Counted from the stretch's first letter, positions 1-7,863 are shown. The stretch is 23,978 nucleotides of DNA from Eubacterium sp. (GCA_024687845.1 JAILEL010000450.1:1-23978), one strand, 5' to 3'. Numbers and translations: made by a program. The notes: generated by a model not told the origin, from the letters alone.

Positions 1-880
1 CATAAATATCCGGTTTTGTAGTCACACTAACATAACCCTTTAATTTAAATTCATTTGTCAGCAGATCTACAGCATCTTTTTCTATCTCGTCAAGACTTTT
101 ACTACAAGCATTATCTATTTCAAGCGGCTTACCCACTGAATCATTCGCACGAGCCACTAGAAGAGTTTCATAATTACGATCAGGAAAATACTCCTTGATA
201 CTTACAGGTTCAAAGAATAAATATCTCTCAGAATAAGTATAATCATAAGCAAGCAGAAGAACAAATCTTTCTCCCTCATATTTTCCTTCATACATATGAA
301 TATATAAATTACTTTCATCCAGCCATTTATAAGTTTTATCGAAAGAAGAATCAATGACTGTTCTATCTATTCTATCTGCATAAATATATGACTCATCAGC
401 AGCATTATCTTCATATTCTGTATGATTATCGATTATACCTCTATACTTATATAGAAGAGTCATATAATCAGTTTCGTTAGTATATTTGATTTCCTCCAGT
501 TTTTTTGCAGTACTTCCGAAGAGAGACTTTACAATACTCTCCTCATCAGCCTTTCCATCGTCCAATAATTTATTGTTATAAACATTCAGACATTCAGCAT
601 CTGGTATATCATATAAACAGTTAACCTTGAAAGGAATTCCATTAACTGTGAATTCATCATTCCATTCAACCTTTTCTCCATAAAAATCCTGAAGACTTGC
701 ATAGTTTTGGGTAGCAATTGCATCGTTTTCAGAGCTTACATTCTCAGATACTTCTTTACTATTCTCTACGCCGCCATAGCTCTCAACCAAAGTATCATTC
801 TTGCCACAAGCCGAAAAAGACAGACACATTATAGCACTTAGTATAGAACAAATAAACCTTTTACGCTTAATTCTTCTCAT
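1..880 (-). CDS. Putative secreted lipoprotein, C-terminus cut by window edge
   Basis: An open frame runs from ATG at 880 down to base 1 with no stop, giving 293 codons of an incomplete gene. I translated it by hand. The N-terminus is basic (MRRIKRKRF), followed by a hydrophobic stretch ending in FSAC, a lipobox with Cys25 as the likely lipidated residue. A Ser/Glu/Asn-rich linker follows (about residues 26-55), then a mixed alpha/beta extracytoplasmic region rich in Tyr, Asp and Glu. A strong ribosome binding site, GGGGGAG, lies about 5 bases before the ATG. A small inverted repeat (ACCTG/CAGGT, 896-910) sits just upstream. I recognise no family. It starts divergently from the response regulator at 1093, with a gap of about 210 bases. 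A surface-anchored protein of unknown role is the most that can be said. Confidence 0.8.
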   Translation of the reverse strand, partial: MRRIKRKRFICSILSAIMCLSFSACGKNDTLVESYGGVENSKEVSENVSSENDAIATQNYASLQDFYGEKVEWNDEFTVNGIPFKVNCLYDIPDAECLNVYNNKLLDDGKADEESIVKSLFGSTAKKLEEIKYTNETDYMTLLYKYRGIIDNHTEYEDNAADESYIYADRIDRTVIDSSFDKTYKWLDESNLYIHMYEGKYEGERFVLLLAYDYTYSERYLFFEPVSIKEYFPDRNYETLLVARANDSVGKPLEIDNACSKSLDEIEKDAVDLLTNEFKLKGYVSVTTKPDIY

Positions 881-1039
881 ATACTCCCCCCTGTTACCTG
901 TGAAGCAGGTGTCCCTCTTTACATGAATATACTTCATATGACGGTTGTTAGTGTAATCCTGTTTTGTATCGAGAATGTATCTAATTGCAAAATTTTTCGG
1001 AAAATTAACAAAACTTTATAGGGAAATAATGTTATCTAT

Positions 1040-1047
1040 GTTATACT
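1040..1047 (+). promoter_or_regulatory. Probable extended -10 promoter of the response regulator
   Basis: The sequence TGTTATACT is an extended -10 (TG, one base, TATACT) about 45 bases before the ATG at 1093. No good -35 lies 17 bases upstream, which fits an extended -10 promoter. Weak evidence by eye only. Confidence 0.35.
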
Positions 1048-1092
1048 GATATGGCAGTGCAGATTAATTGTATCTATGAGGGGAACTAAAAA

Positions 1093-1749
1093 ATGATCAA
1101 ACTTCTGATTGTCGAGGATGAAAAACCCATCTCCGACCTTATGGTAATGAATCTTACAAGAGCTGGCTACAAATGCACGGCCGTATACAATGGACGCGAG
1201 GCTGCTGATCTGCTTGAAGAGACCCAAAACTTCGATCTCATCTTATTAGATGTTATGCTTCCTGAGATAAATGGATATGAACTGATGGAATTCATCCGTC
1301 CAATGGGAATTCCGGTTATTTTTATAACCGCCATGGCGTCTCTGGATAACCGAATCAAAGGGCTCACTTCCGGAGCAGAGGACTATATCGTAAAGCCCTT
1401 TGAAATAGTAGAACTGCTGGCACGTATCAATATAGTTCTGAGACGCTTTAATAAAACAGACACAATCCTTACTTATAAGGATATAAAAATAGATACCGAA
1501 AACAGAGTCGTAACAAAAGCAGACGAAGAGATCAAGTTAACTCCGAAGGAATTCGAATTACTGGTTCTTTTCGTCAGAAATATAAATATAACTCTTTTCA
1601 AGGATAAGATATTCGAAACAATATGGGAAACTGAATGGCAGCCCGAGTCCCGCACCGTTGATCTCCATGTCCAGAGACTTCGTAAGAAGCTGGATCTTAA
1701 GGATGATCTTAAAACTGCCTATAGCACCGGCTACCGGTTGTCTAACTAA
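1093..1749 (+). CDS. OmpR/PhoB-family response regulator
   Basis: A 218-residue cytoplasmic transcription regulator of a two-component system. The N-terminal receiver domain (about 1-118) has the acidic pair Glu8/Asp9, the phospho-acceptor Asp53 (LLDVMLPE), Thr79 and Lys101 (KPF). The C-terminal winged-helix DNA-binding domain (about 125-218) has the family pattern LTPKEFELL and the recognition region ESRTVDLHVQRLRKKL, ending GYRLSN. GAGGGG precedes the ATG at good spacing. The gene stands alone on the plus strand. Its TAA (1747-1749) overlaps the TAG of the convergent gene (1746-1748), whose operon contains a HAMP histidine kinase. That kinase is the likely partner, although pairing across strands is inference. 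Targets are unknown. Confidence 0.95.
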   Translation: MIKLLIVEDEKPISDLMVMNLTRAGYKCTAVYNGREAADLLEETQNFDLILLDVMLPEINGYELMEFIRPMGIPVIFITAMASLDNRIKGLTSGAEDYIVKPFEIVELLARINIVLRRFNKTDTILTYKDIKIDTENRVVTKADEEIKLTPKEFELLVLFVRNINITLFKDKIFETIWETEWQPESRTVDLHVQRLRKKLDLKDDLKTAYSTGYRLSN

Positions 1750-2657
1750 GGATACTCCGGCAGAAGAAGGATACTATATCTGTCCGATGTTTTCTCATCA
1801 GCCACATAGTATCTGACTGGATCTGAACCGTTGGAACCGTTAGATAGTCTGACCATAAAAGTCTCATTAATCTCAAGATTTTCATAACCGTCTATAAATC
1901 TGGATGCAATTGATGTATCCAGATTTTTTAATTCTTCCTCAGTTGCAGAGCTTACAGTGTAGGTTGTCTTATCACCAAGAATATCATCACTAGTTGAAGC
2001 TGTTTTTAAAGTTGTATAAGATAGTAAGTCTCCATAAAAGAAAAGCATGTATAAGCAGTTTGACATTCTCGGCTTAAAGCTGTTCAGTTTCTGACGCACT
2101 TCGCTATCAGGGGGAACCCCCAGGCCAACTTCCATTTTTGCATAAAGAATATCTCCAGATTCAGAAACTATAAATCTATGATATTCCGTTCCATCATACT
2201 TATTGAACCTGACATCCCAGAATACAGCTGCATATGACTGAAAGGTTGTATCCAGCGCTCTATATGGAATAGCATCCCAAGTAAACCACTCCTCAAAATC
2301 TGAGGCTATGCTTTTAGGATATAGTCCCTTGGAATAAAGGTCCTCAACTCTGTTAACTGTTAGCGTTTTTACAGCGAATTCAGTCAGTCTGCAGGCACTT
2401 TCATTTGTCTGTTCCACAGTGCTTTCCCAGGTTCCTGCAATAAGTCGAATGCATTCTTCATTTGTCAGCTGTTTCGAAACATTTTTAATGATTGCTTCTG
2501 ACGGTCCTGAATAATATTCCCCAGGTACATCTTTTATAGCTGACAGATTGGTTCTGTTTTCACGAAGCATCAATTCTCCTGGCAAAAATATTGAGGCAAC
2601 TGTAATGATAATGGTGCCGAGAACCAGTATTACGTTTTTGATTATCTGTTTATTCAT
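1746..2657 (-). CDS. Membrane-anchored extracytoplasmic protein, last gene of the kinase operon
   Basis: A 303-residue protein of no family I recognise. Residues about 5-25 form a hydrophobic N-terminal anchor (KNVILVLGTIIITVASIFL). The rest is hydrophilic, with several Trp and Tyr residues and many Ser/Thr, and is probably outside the membrane. I chose ATG at 2657. GAGG lies 9 bases upstream of it and overlaps the TGA of the kinase gene. A TTG at 2672 would extend the frame five codons but would place the start on the kinase stop. The position directly after a histidine kinase, with an 11-base gap, suggests a co-expressed accessory or sensory partner, in the manner of YycH/YycI-type kinase regulators. 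That comparison is by context only, not by sequence similarity. It converges on the response regulator with a 4-base overlap. Confidence 0.85.
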   Translation of the reverse strand: MNKQIIKNVILVLGTIIITVASIFLPGELMLRENRTNLSAIKDVPGEYYSGPSEAIIKNVSKQLTNEECIRLIAGTWESTVEQTNESACRLTEFAVKTLTVNRVEDLYSKGLYPKSIASDFEEWFTWDAIPYRALDTTFQSYAAVFWDVRFNKYDGTEYHRFIVSESGDILYAKMEVGLGVPPDSEVRQKLNSFKPRMSNCLYMLFFYGDLLSYTTLKTASTSDDILGDKTTYTVSSATEEELKNLDTSIASRFIDGYENLEINETFMVRLSNGSNGSDPVRYYVADEKTSDRYSILLLPEYP

Positions 2658-2668
2658 GATTTTAATCC

Positions 2669-4150
2669 TCAAGCTATGTCCATAGTTACAATCATTCTTG
2701 TGCCAACTCCGACTTCACTCTCAATTCTAAGCTCTGCGCTATGCTCCTTCAATATGGCAGCCACAAGGGACATTCCAAGTCCTGCACCGCCCTCACTACG
2801 GGAACGGGATTTATCAACCATATAGAACTCATCACAGATTCTGTCAATATCCTGTGGAGCAATTCCGATTCCATGGTCTTCAACTACATATTCATAACGT
2901 AACTTTGCTTTTTCCTTTACCTCTATTACTTTTCCAGTAAAGCTGATCTCATTATTTTTCATCTTATCATCGCTGTCAGATCCCTCTTCTATAACCATAC
3001 GTTCATTTTTAACCTTCACTGCCTTTCTGGCATTGTCCAAAAGATTGATAAATGCAGTCTTAAGTAACGCGCTGTCACCCTCTATTGTCTCACTTTCAAA
3101 ATCCGCCCTCAACGTAAATCCCGCAGCATCAATAGCAGGAAGAACCGTATCTACAACCACCTCACCAAGTGCCTGAGTATTTACAGCCTGCTTTGGAATC
3201 TCTCCTTCTTTTAGATATATAAGATCAAAAAGATGAGACGACATCTGCTCAAGTCGCTTTCCTTCTGTGAAAATATACCCTGCCGCCTTCACTTCGTCCT
3301 CTCTTGGAAGCTCCATAGAACGTATAGTATCAGCATAGCCTATGATTGTTGTCATAGGTGTTTTTATCTCATGAGTAAAATCAGCAACAAATTGGTCACG
3401 TCGGTGAATCATATCATTCAGCTCTTCAATATGTCCCTCGACAGCGTCAGCCATATGGTTAAACTTGTCAGAAAGCAGTCCAACCTCATCCTGTGAATTC
3501 ACATTACTTCTTATGGTGAAGTCACCTTCTGCAAAATCATCCGTAACCCTGTTCAGCTTTTCCAGTGGTCTCGTCAGAAACAGACTGAGAAAATAAACAA
3601 TAATACCTGAAATCATAAGGATCAGAACAATGAATATACGAAGCATATAAATATTTGTATTTATAATTCTCTGCGTATCCGTAATATTTCTTTTTGTTAT
3701 TATCGTAATTGCATTTTCTTCGATATAAACAAATGAAACCACATATATAAATATGCCCTTTTTTTCTTCCGTTATCTGATACTTTTTTCTTGCATTGGTA
3801 GAAGATTTTTCTAAAAGTTTTGGGGGAACACTGCCACTAGAATCAGACAAAAAAATAAGGTCTGAATCATAACCTATGAATAATTCTGTATCCGAACTGA
3901 GCATACCGGCTGAAACTCTGTCTGCTATATCTGGCAGTTCTATTTTCACACGCTTGATGTTGTTATTGATAACATCAAGCAAAGAGTACTCAATAGTTGA
4001 TTCCACCAGGTTATTCTCAGTAACTGAATTTTTAATCTGTGCATCCATCAGAATACGGTTCTGTCTTGAAACCATAAAAAACCCTGACACTGCCAGGGTT
4101 ATCGCAAGGATTATGATATTTACAAGAAGAACCTTATACCTGAATTTCAT
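2669..4150 (-). CDS. HAMP-domain sensor histidine kinase
   Basis: A 493-residue membrane sensor kinase. TM1 is at about 5-26 and TM2 at about 168-192; they bracket an extracytoplasmic sensor region of about 140 residues. A HAMP domain follows (about 193-245, LTRPLEKLNRVTDDFAEGDF). The dimerisation/phospho-acceptor domain has FTHEIKTPM, with the phosphorylated residue His260. The ATPase domain has an N box (LLDNARKAV), G1 (DHGIGIAP) and G2 (GGAGLGMSLV). All catalytic motifs are intact. The stretch between the N and G1 boxes is longer than usual and carries a charged insert (about residues 385-405). AAGG precedes ATG 4150. The gene lies 32 bases after the RsbW-like gene and 11 bases before the 303-residue membrane protein. 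The likely phosphotransfer partner is the convergent regulator at 1093. The signal sensed is unknown. Confidence 0.94.
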   Translation of the reverse strand: MKFRYKVLLVNIIILAITLAVSGFFMVSRQNRILMDAQIKNSVTENNLVESTIEYSLLDVINNNIKRVKIELPDIADRVSAGMLSSDTELFIGYDSDLIFLSDSSGSVPPKLLEKSSTNARKKYQITEEKKGIFIYVVSFVYIEENAITIITKRNITDTQRIINTNIYMLRIFIVLILMISGIIVYFLSLFLTRPLEKLNRVTDDFAEGDFTIRSNVNSQDEVGLLSDKFNHMADAVEGHIEELNDMIHRRDQFVADFTHEIKTPMTTIIGYADTIRSMELPREDEVKAAGYIFTEGKRLEQMSSHLFDLIYLKEGEIPKQAVNTQALGEVVVDTVLPAIDAAGFTLRADFESETIEGDSALLKTAFINLLDNARKAVKVKNERMVIEEGSDSDDKMKNNEISFTGKVIEVKEKAKLRYEYVVEDHGIGIAPQDIDRICDEFYMVDKSRSRSEGGAGLGMSLVAAILKEHSAELRIESEVGVGTRMIVTMDIA

Positions 4151-4182
4151 GATTTTACCTTGAAAATCGAATATACACGATA

Positions 4183-4611
4183 TTAAGATAGTTTCTTTTT
4201 AAGTATCAGTATATTCTTTCCGTCTTTATATTTGTATTCCATTTCATCCATGAACTTTTTGGTCATATAGATGCCCAGACCACCTATCTGCCTTTCTTCG
4301 AAGGAAAGTGTAATGTCCGGGTCTTCCTTTGCGAGCGGATCATAAGGTGTTCCACTATCCATAAACATAATGGTAACCATGGCCTGATCGTCTGAAACTT
4401 CTACTGCGATAGTAGCTTTTCCAATTTCCGGTGAATATGCATAATTTGCAATATTAACAAATATCTCTTCAACTGAGATTCTTACCTGCATTACAGTACG
4501 GGATGAGCAGCCCGAATCCTCGATCATGCTTTCCACAAATTCATTCACCTGATCAAGGTTATCTGTCAAAGCTTCTACACATATTTCTTTTTTTCTTTTA
4601 TCTTCTCCCAT
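4183..4611 (-). CDS. RsbW/SpoIIAB-like anti-sigma factor kinase (HATPase_c_2)
   Basis: A 142-residue cytoplasmic GHKL ATPase of the serine-kinase/anti-sigma type. The N box is at about residues 47-58 (SVEEIFVNIANYAY), G1 at 85-92 (DSGTPYDP) and G2 at 110-116 (GGLGIYM). There is no His-phosphotransfer domain. In this family the protein phosphorylates a serine of its STAS antagonist and, in some systems, binds a sigma factor; other members act on different targets. RBS AAGGGG precedes ATG 4611 and overlaps the 3' end of the phosphatase gene, with a 4-base gap between genes. Together with the phosphatase and STAS protein just upstream it forms a complete partner-switching set. No sigma factor gene is visible in the window, so the final target is open. 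Confidence 0.93.
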   Translation of the reverse strand: MGEDKRKKEICVEALTDNLDQVNEFVESMIEDSGCSSRTVMQVRISVEEIFVNIANYAYSPEIGKATIAVEVSDDQAMVTIMFMDSGTPYDPLAKEDPDITLSFEERQIGGLGIYMTKKFMDEMEYKYKDGKNILILKKKLS

Positions 4612-4615
4612 AGCG

Positions 4616-6142
4616 CTACCCCTTATATCTGATACCGAGCATCGTTATATCGTCAAATTGTTTTGCGTTTCCAATAAATGCATCTATATCCTTCTTTACA
4701 TTTTTAAGAAGTTCTTCAGGACCTAAATCCTTATATATATTTAATGTATCAATCAGCTTTTCTGTTCCAAAGAATTCCTCAGCCTGGTTTATTGCCTCCG
4801 GAACTCCATCAGTATAAACAAATATACTATCTCCCTTATGTAACTCAAACTCATGCTCCCTGAATGGAATATCTTCCACAGTTCCGACCGCTGGAGAATG
4901 TCTGTACTTTACGAACTCATAATCTCCTTCTGAACGCCTCAAAACAGGATGCTCATGTCCTGCATTTACAGCAATTCCTTTTCCGGTAGATATTTCAATC
5001 ATTGCCGCCCAGACAGTTACAAACATTTCCGTAGAATTACCATCAAGCAGAATATTATTAACATTTGCAAGCGCTTCACCAAGGCTTTCTCCTGCCTGAA
5101 TATGAGATTTGATAAGTATCTTGGAAATCATCATAAATAATGATGCAGGAACACCCTTACCCGAAACATCTGCAATCACAAGACATAAGTGATCATCATC
5201 TACCAAAAAGAAATCGTAGAAGTCTCCTCCCACATCCTTTGCTGCATCCATCGAAGCAAAGATTTCGAATTCTGGCCTGTCTGGAAATGGTGGGAAAATA
5301 TGAGGAATAACACTTTCCTGTATGACAGCTGCCATTTTCAGATCTCTGTCATTAATCACTTTATCCCTTCCCTGAGCAATATTAAGTACGCAATACATCA
5401 GAAGCATGACAAGCATCATCACGCCATAACTGATCGACAGTCCATAGGTGAACATTGTAAATATAGTTATCGCGACTGGCAGGAAAATATATAGCATAAG
5501 TGCAACAAACTGATATGTCTGAAGCTTTCGTCTCTTTTTTACTATCAAAACAATCGTAGCCACTGATGTAAAAAAGGCATATATCATTGATATCGGATAC
5601 AACTGGCTTCTTGAATAATGTCCGGACGCATCTACTGTAAAATAGAATCCAAAGAAAATATTTAGTACTCGTGTTATAAGAGTCACAACAAGACCAATTC
5701 TCATAATAAGATTGATTATCTGCTCTTTTTTACTATCTATTCCCAAAAATTCTGTAACATAGAGCCAGAAAAATATGGCTTCTAAAGGCATAGTAATATA
5801 GTAAACTGTATTATCCACTATATTTACATAGTTTAGTGACGGAATACCATCCACAATCCAGGCTATCAGATCCGTGAAAAGGCCGACAAAGGTTACATTT
5901 ATCAAATAAAAAAAGTACAGATTCCTGGCTCCAGTTCTCTGTACATCAATAAGACAACAAACAAAAAGGACATATCCCATTACCATGCCAAATATGTCAA
6001 CACTGATATTAATGATATATTCTGCTTTGAGCTGACTTGGATCTCTAAGCACAAGAAGAATTATGCTGAGCACAATAAAAAGAATATAGGTAAATATTGC
6101 TGTAAATGTTTGCACTTTCCTTTTCTTGCTCAGATAATCCAT
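4616..6142 (-). CDS. Membrane 7-8 TM SpoIIE-type PP2C phosphatase
   Basis: A 508-residue protein. The N-terminal half (about 10-256) has seven or eight hydrophobic spans and looks like a 7TM-receptor-style sensor module. A short linker (about 257-295) leads to a C-terminal PP2C/SpoIIE phosphatase domain. The metal-binding motifs are present: DVGGDFYDF (Asp307, Asp310), IADVSGKGVPAS (Asp325), FVYTDGVPEA and the final FDDITML. The expected reaction is removal of phosphate from the STAS protein encoded just upstream, which frees it to bind the RsbW-like protein. I chose ATG 6142 because GGAG lies 6 bases upstream; a TTG at 6154 is possible but poorly spaced. The membrane input domain suggests direct sensing of an external or membrane signal. 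The ligand is unknown. Confidence 0.93.
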   Translation of the reverse strand: MDYLSKKRKVQTFTAIFTYILFIVLSIILLVLRDPSQLKAEYIINISVDIFGMVMGYVLFVCCLIDVQRTGARNLYFFYLINVTFVGLFTDLIAWIVDGIPSLNYVNIVDNTVYYITMPLEAIFFWLYVTEFLGIDSKKEQIINLIMRIGLVVTLITRVLNIFFGFYFTVDASGHYSRSQLYPISMIYAFFTSVATIVLIVKKRRKLQTYQFVALMLYIFLPVAITIFTMFTYGLSISYGVMMLVMLLMYCVLNIAQGRDKVINDRDLKMAAVIQESVIPHIFPPFPDRPEFEIFASMDAAKDVGGDFYDFFLVDDDHLCLVIADVSGKGVPASLFMMISKILIKSHIQAGESLGEALANVNNILLDGNSTEMFVTVWAAMIEISTGKGIAVNAGHEHPVLRRSEGDYEFVKYRHSPAVGTVEDIPFREHEFELHKGDSIFVYTDGVPEAINQAEEFFGTEKLIDTLNIYKDLGPEELLKNVKKDIDAFIGNAKQFDDITMLGIRYKG

Positions 6143-6156
6143 CCTATTCTCCAAAA

Positions 6157-6453
6157 TTACTCAATAGTTAAAATATCCACAAATCCTGTAACATCAAAGA
6201 TTTCCATAATCATTTCGTTTGCATTTACTATTTTCATATTACCTTTTTTATTCATGGTTTTCTGAGTTGCAAGAAGAACTCTGAGACCTGAAGATGAGAT
6301 ATATTCTAACTTTTCCATGTTAAATGTAAGATCTGTTATATCATCAAGGCTATCTTTAAGAGCACTTTCAAGTTCCGGAGAGGTTGCTGTATCAAGTCGT
6401 CCCTCCAGTACTACTTCCATACTACTTCCATTTACATTTTTAATTATATTCAT
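6157..6453 (-). CDS. STAS-domain anti-sigma factor antagonist (SpoIIAA/RsbV-like)
   Basis: A 98-residue STAS protein and first gene of the partner-switching operon. It has the family core EGRLDTATSPELE (about 17-29) and LEYISSSGLRVLL (about 49-61). The serine before Gly56 (Ser55, or Ser54) is the expected phosphorylation site, by alignment with SpoIIAA. In the family, the unphosphorylated form binds the anti-sigma kinase; the kinase inactivates it and the PP2C phosphatase restores it. I chose ATG 6453 because GGGAGGG precedes it at normal spacing; an upstream TTG at 6468 would overlap that ribosome binding site. The stop is 14 bases before the phosphatase start. A promoter with TATAAT lies about 80 bases upstream. 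Confidence 0.94.
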   Translation of the reverse strand: MNIIKNVNGSSMEVVLEGRLDTATSPELESALKDSLDDITDLTFNMEKLEYISSSGLRVLLATQKTMNKKGNMKIVNANEMIMEIFDVTGFVDILTIE

Positions 6454-6499
6454 TTTTATCCCTCCCAATGCAAAAATATAGACTATCTAAAAAATTTAC

Positions 6500-6512
6500 G
6501 AGTTATAAACTC
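6500..6512 (-). promoter_or_regulatory. Short palindrome in the leader of the STAS operon
   Basis: GAGTT-ATA-AACTC is a perfect 5-bp inverted repeat between the predicted promoter and the STAS start. It could be an operator or a small RNA hairpin. No function can be read from the sequence. Confidence 0.3.
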
Positions 6513-6529
6513 AAAATCAACATATAGCT

Positions 6530-6558
6530 ATTATACCAACAAAACCCGATTCTAGCAA
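6530..6558 (-). promoter_or_regulatory. Promoter of the STAS-phosphatase-kinase operon
   Basis: On the minus strand, TTGCTA (6553-6558), a 17-base spacer and a perfect TATAAT (6530-6535). This fits a housekeeping sigma-A promoter with a leader of about 70 bases. Confidence 0.6.
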
Positions 6559-6598
6559 ACGTTGTTTTAGCTCACCCATTCTCTAATATCTTAAAGGG

Positions 6599-6931
6599 TT
6601 ACTATTCACGGTTTATGAGATATAATTGAAAAACAACTGCTTGCAGTTTGTTTTTCATATTATATCTCATAATACCTGCGATTTAGCCGTCGATTACATA
6701 GTAATCGATGGTCCGAACGAAGTGAGGATGCGTTCTGCATAGCAGAACCAAGGATTGCATAGCAATCCTTGCATATCACGCAGTGATATGGCACAAGCAG
6801 GAACTCAAAAAACACGATTCAGTGCTGCGTGAGCAGCAATAGAACATCGCATATAAGCTTATTTATGCTTGCATAAGAATAAGCTTTATGCGATGTGGAC
6901 TTAAGAGTGTTTTTTGAGTTAACCGTGAATA
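6599..6931. other. Hairpin-dense non-coding element (candidate structured RNA or MITE-like repeat)
   Basis: This is the main content of the 565-bp gap between the STAS gene and the gene ending at 7019. It has no plausible reading frame. An 11-bp inverted repeat bounds it (TATTCACGGTT 6603-6613; AACCGTGAATA 6921-6931). Domain 1 (6614-6671) is one long hairpin with a 13-bp perfect outer stem and a 10-bp inner stem. Domain 2 is closed by CCTGC/GCAGG (6675-6679, 6797-6801) and holds four triloop hairpins: 6691-6707, 6732-6748, 6750-6770 and 6772-6790. Domain 3 is closed by a 14-bp perfect stem (6802-6815, 6907-6920) and holds hairpins at 6823-6838 and 6844-6896. The strand is undetermined because the pairing works on either. 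Confidence 0.75.
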
Positions 6932-6933
6932 TC

Positions 6934-6978
6934 AAAAAAACTTCGCATCGACAATCTGTCCAATTGTCAATGCGAAGT
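6934..6978 (-). terminator. Rho-independent terminator of the gene at 7019-7687
   Basis: On the minus strand a stem of about 16 bp (6940-6955 pairing with 6963-6978, one mismatch/bulge) with a 7-base loop is followed directly by seven T residues. It lies about 40 bases past the stop at 7019 and abuts the hairpin element. Confidence 0.85.
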
Positions 6979-7018
6979 AATAATAACTTAATAATTCAAA
7001 TAATTACTTAAGCAATTT

Positions 7019-7687
7019 TTAGAATGACCAGTTAACATTTACATAATAGAATCTGTAGAAGTTCTTAACTACAAACTTATGTGTCTTACCCTTAACCTTA
7101 ACATCAGGGCTGATAACAACCTTACCAAGATTTCTTGGAACTGAAATAGAAGTTACCTGCTTACCAACCTTTTTATAGCTCTTAAGCTTATAAGTACCAT
7201 TTGATTCTGTAAGGATATAAATTCTGTAACCTACTGCGTTCTTTACTGGCTTCCATGAAAGAGTAGCTGTAGAAGTATAATATACATGCTTAGCTCCAGC
7301 CTTTGCCTGAGGAACGATTACCTTAGCAGCTGACCAAGAACCAAACTTCTTCTTGCCACTTACAGTATTGTAACCTCTAACTCTAACTTTAAAACCAGCA
7401 TTCTTGATTGTTTTAAGATTATAGAAGTAATACATTGTGCTTGATGTTGTTACTCTCTTAACTAACTTTCCACCAAGTGTCTTAATCTCAACCTGATAAC
7501 CATCTGCAGAAACACCCTTCCAAGCAATTACTGGATTGCCTGTATCTGGCTCCCACTGATAGCAAACTACTGTTCTTACCTTAGCTGGAGCTGATCCTGC
7601 TTCTACCTTCTTAGCTGGAACTGTAATAAGTGCAAGTACAGTTGCGAGTGCAAGAAGGAAACTAAAAAGTCTCTTTTTTGTTTTCAT
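7019..7687 (-). CDS. Secreted fibronectin type III-like protein
   Basis: A 222-residue protein with a clear signal peptide. It has a basic start (MKTKKR), a hydrophobic core to about residue 24 and probable cleavage after KKVEA (about residue 30). The mature part looks like two fibronectin type III-like beta-sandwich domains (about 35-125 and 130-222). The clues are the recurring core residues ISWKGVSADGYQVEI-like (ADGYQVEIKT) and WKPVKNAVGYRIYI, and the high Lys, Tyr and Val content. There is no anchor, LPXTG motif or catalytic motif, so it is probably released or bound to the wall by charge. GGAGG lies 10 bases before ATG 7687. It is a single-gene unit with its own promoter (TTGCAA/GATAAT) and terminator. 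An adhesion or carbohydrate-contact role is a guess. Confidence 0.85.
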   Translation of the reverse strand: MKTKKRLFSFLLALATVLALITVPAKKVEAGSAPAKVRTVVCYQWEPDTGNPVIAWKGVSADGYQVEIKTLGGKLVKRVTTSSTMYYFYNLKTIKNAGFKVRVRGYNTVSGKKKFGSWSAAKVIVPQAKAGAKHVYYTSTATLSWKPVKNAVGYRIYILTESNGTYKLKSYKKVGKQVTSISVPRNLGKVVISPDVKVKGKTHKFVVKNFYRFYYVNVNWSF

Positions 7688-7750
7688 GTTACGAAAACCT
7701 CCTTCATAAAAATATAACTTAATTCTATTACCTTTTTCCCTGTAAACTTC

Positions 7751-7779
7751 ATTATCTCAAAAAAAGGTAACTATTGCAA
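7751..7779 (-). promoter_or_regulatory. Promoter of the fibronectin-like gene
   Basis: On the minus strand, TTGCAA (7774-7779), a 17-base spacer and GATAAT (7751-7756), about 65 bases before the ATG at 7687. Confidence 0.55.
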
Positions 7780-7863
7780 TCAGACATTTTTGCCAAATGT
7801 TTTTGTATATAATACACAATTTCTGTCGAATTGCATTTTTCATGAAGATTATTTAATACCCAA

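Noticed and set aside
6500..6512. The small GAGTTATAAACTC palindrome as a terminator
   Set aside because: The stem is only 5 bp with a 3-base loop and no G/C-rich base or T run. It lies between promoter and first gene.
6675..6801. Row of short palindromes that could look like a CRISPR array
   Set aside because: The hairpins differ in sequence, spacing is irregular, there are no spacers of constant length and no cas genes nearby.
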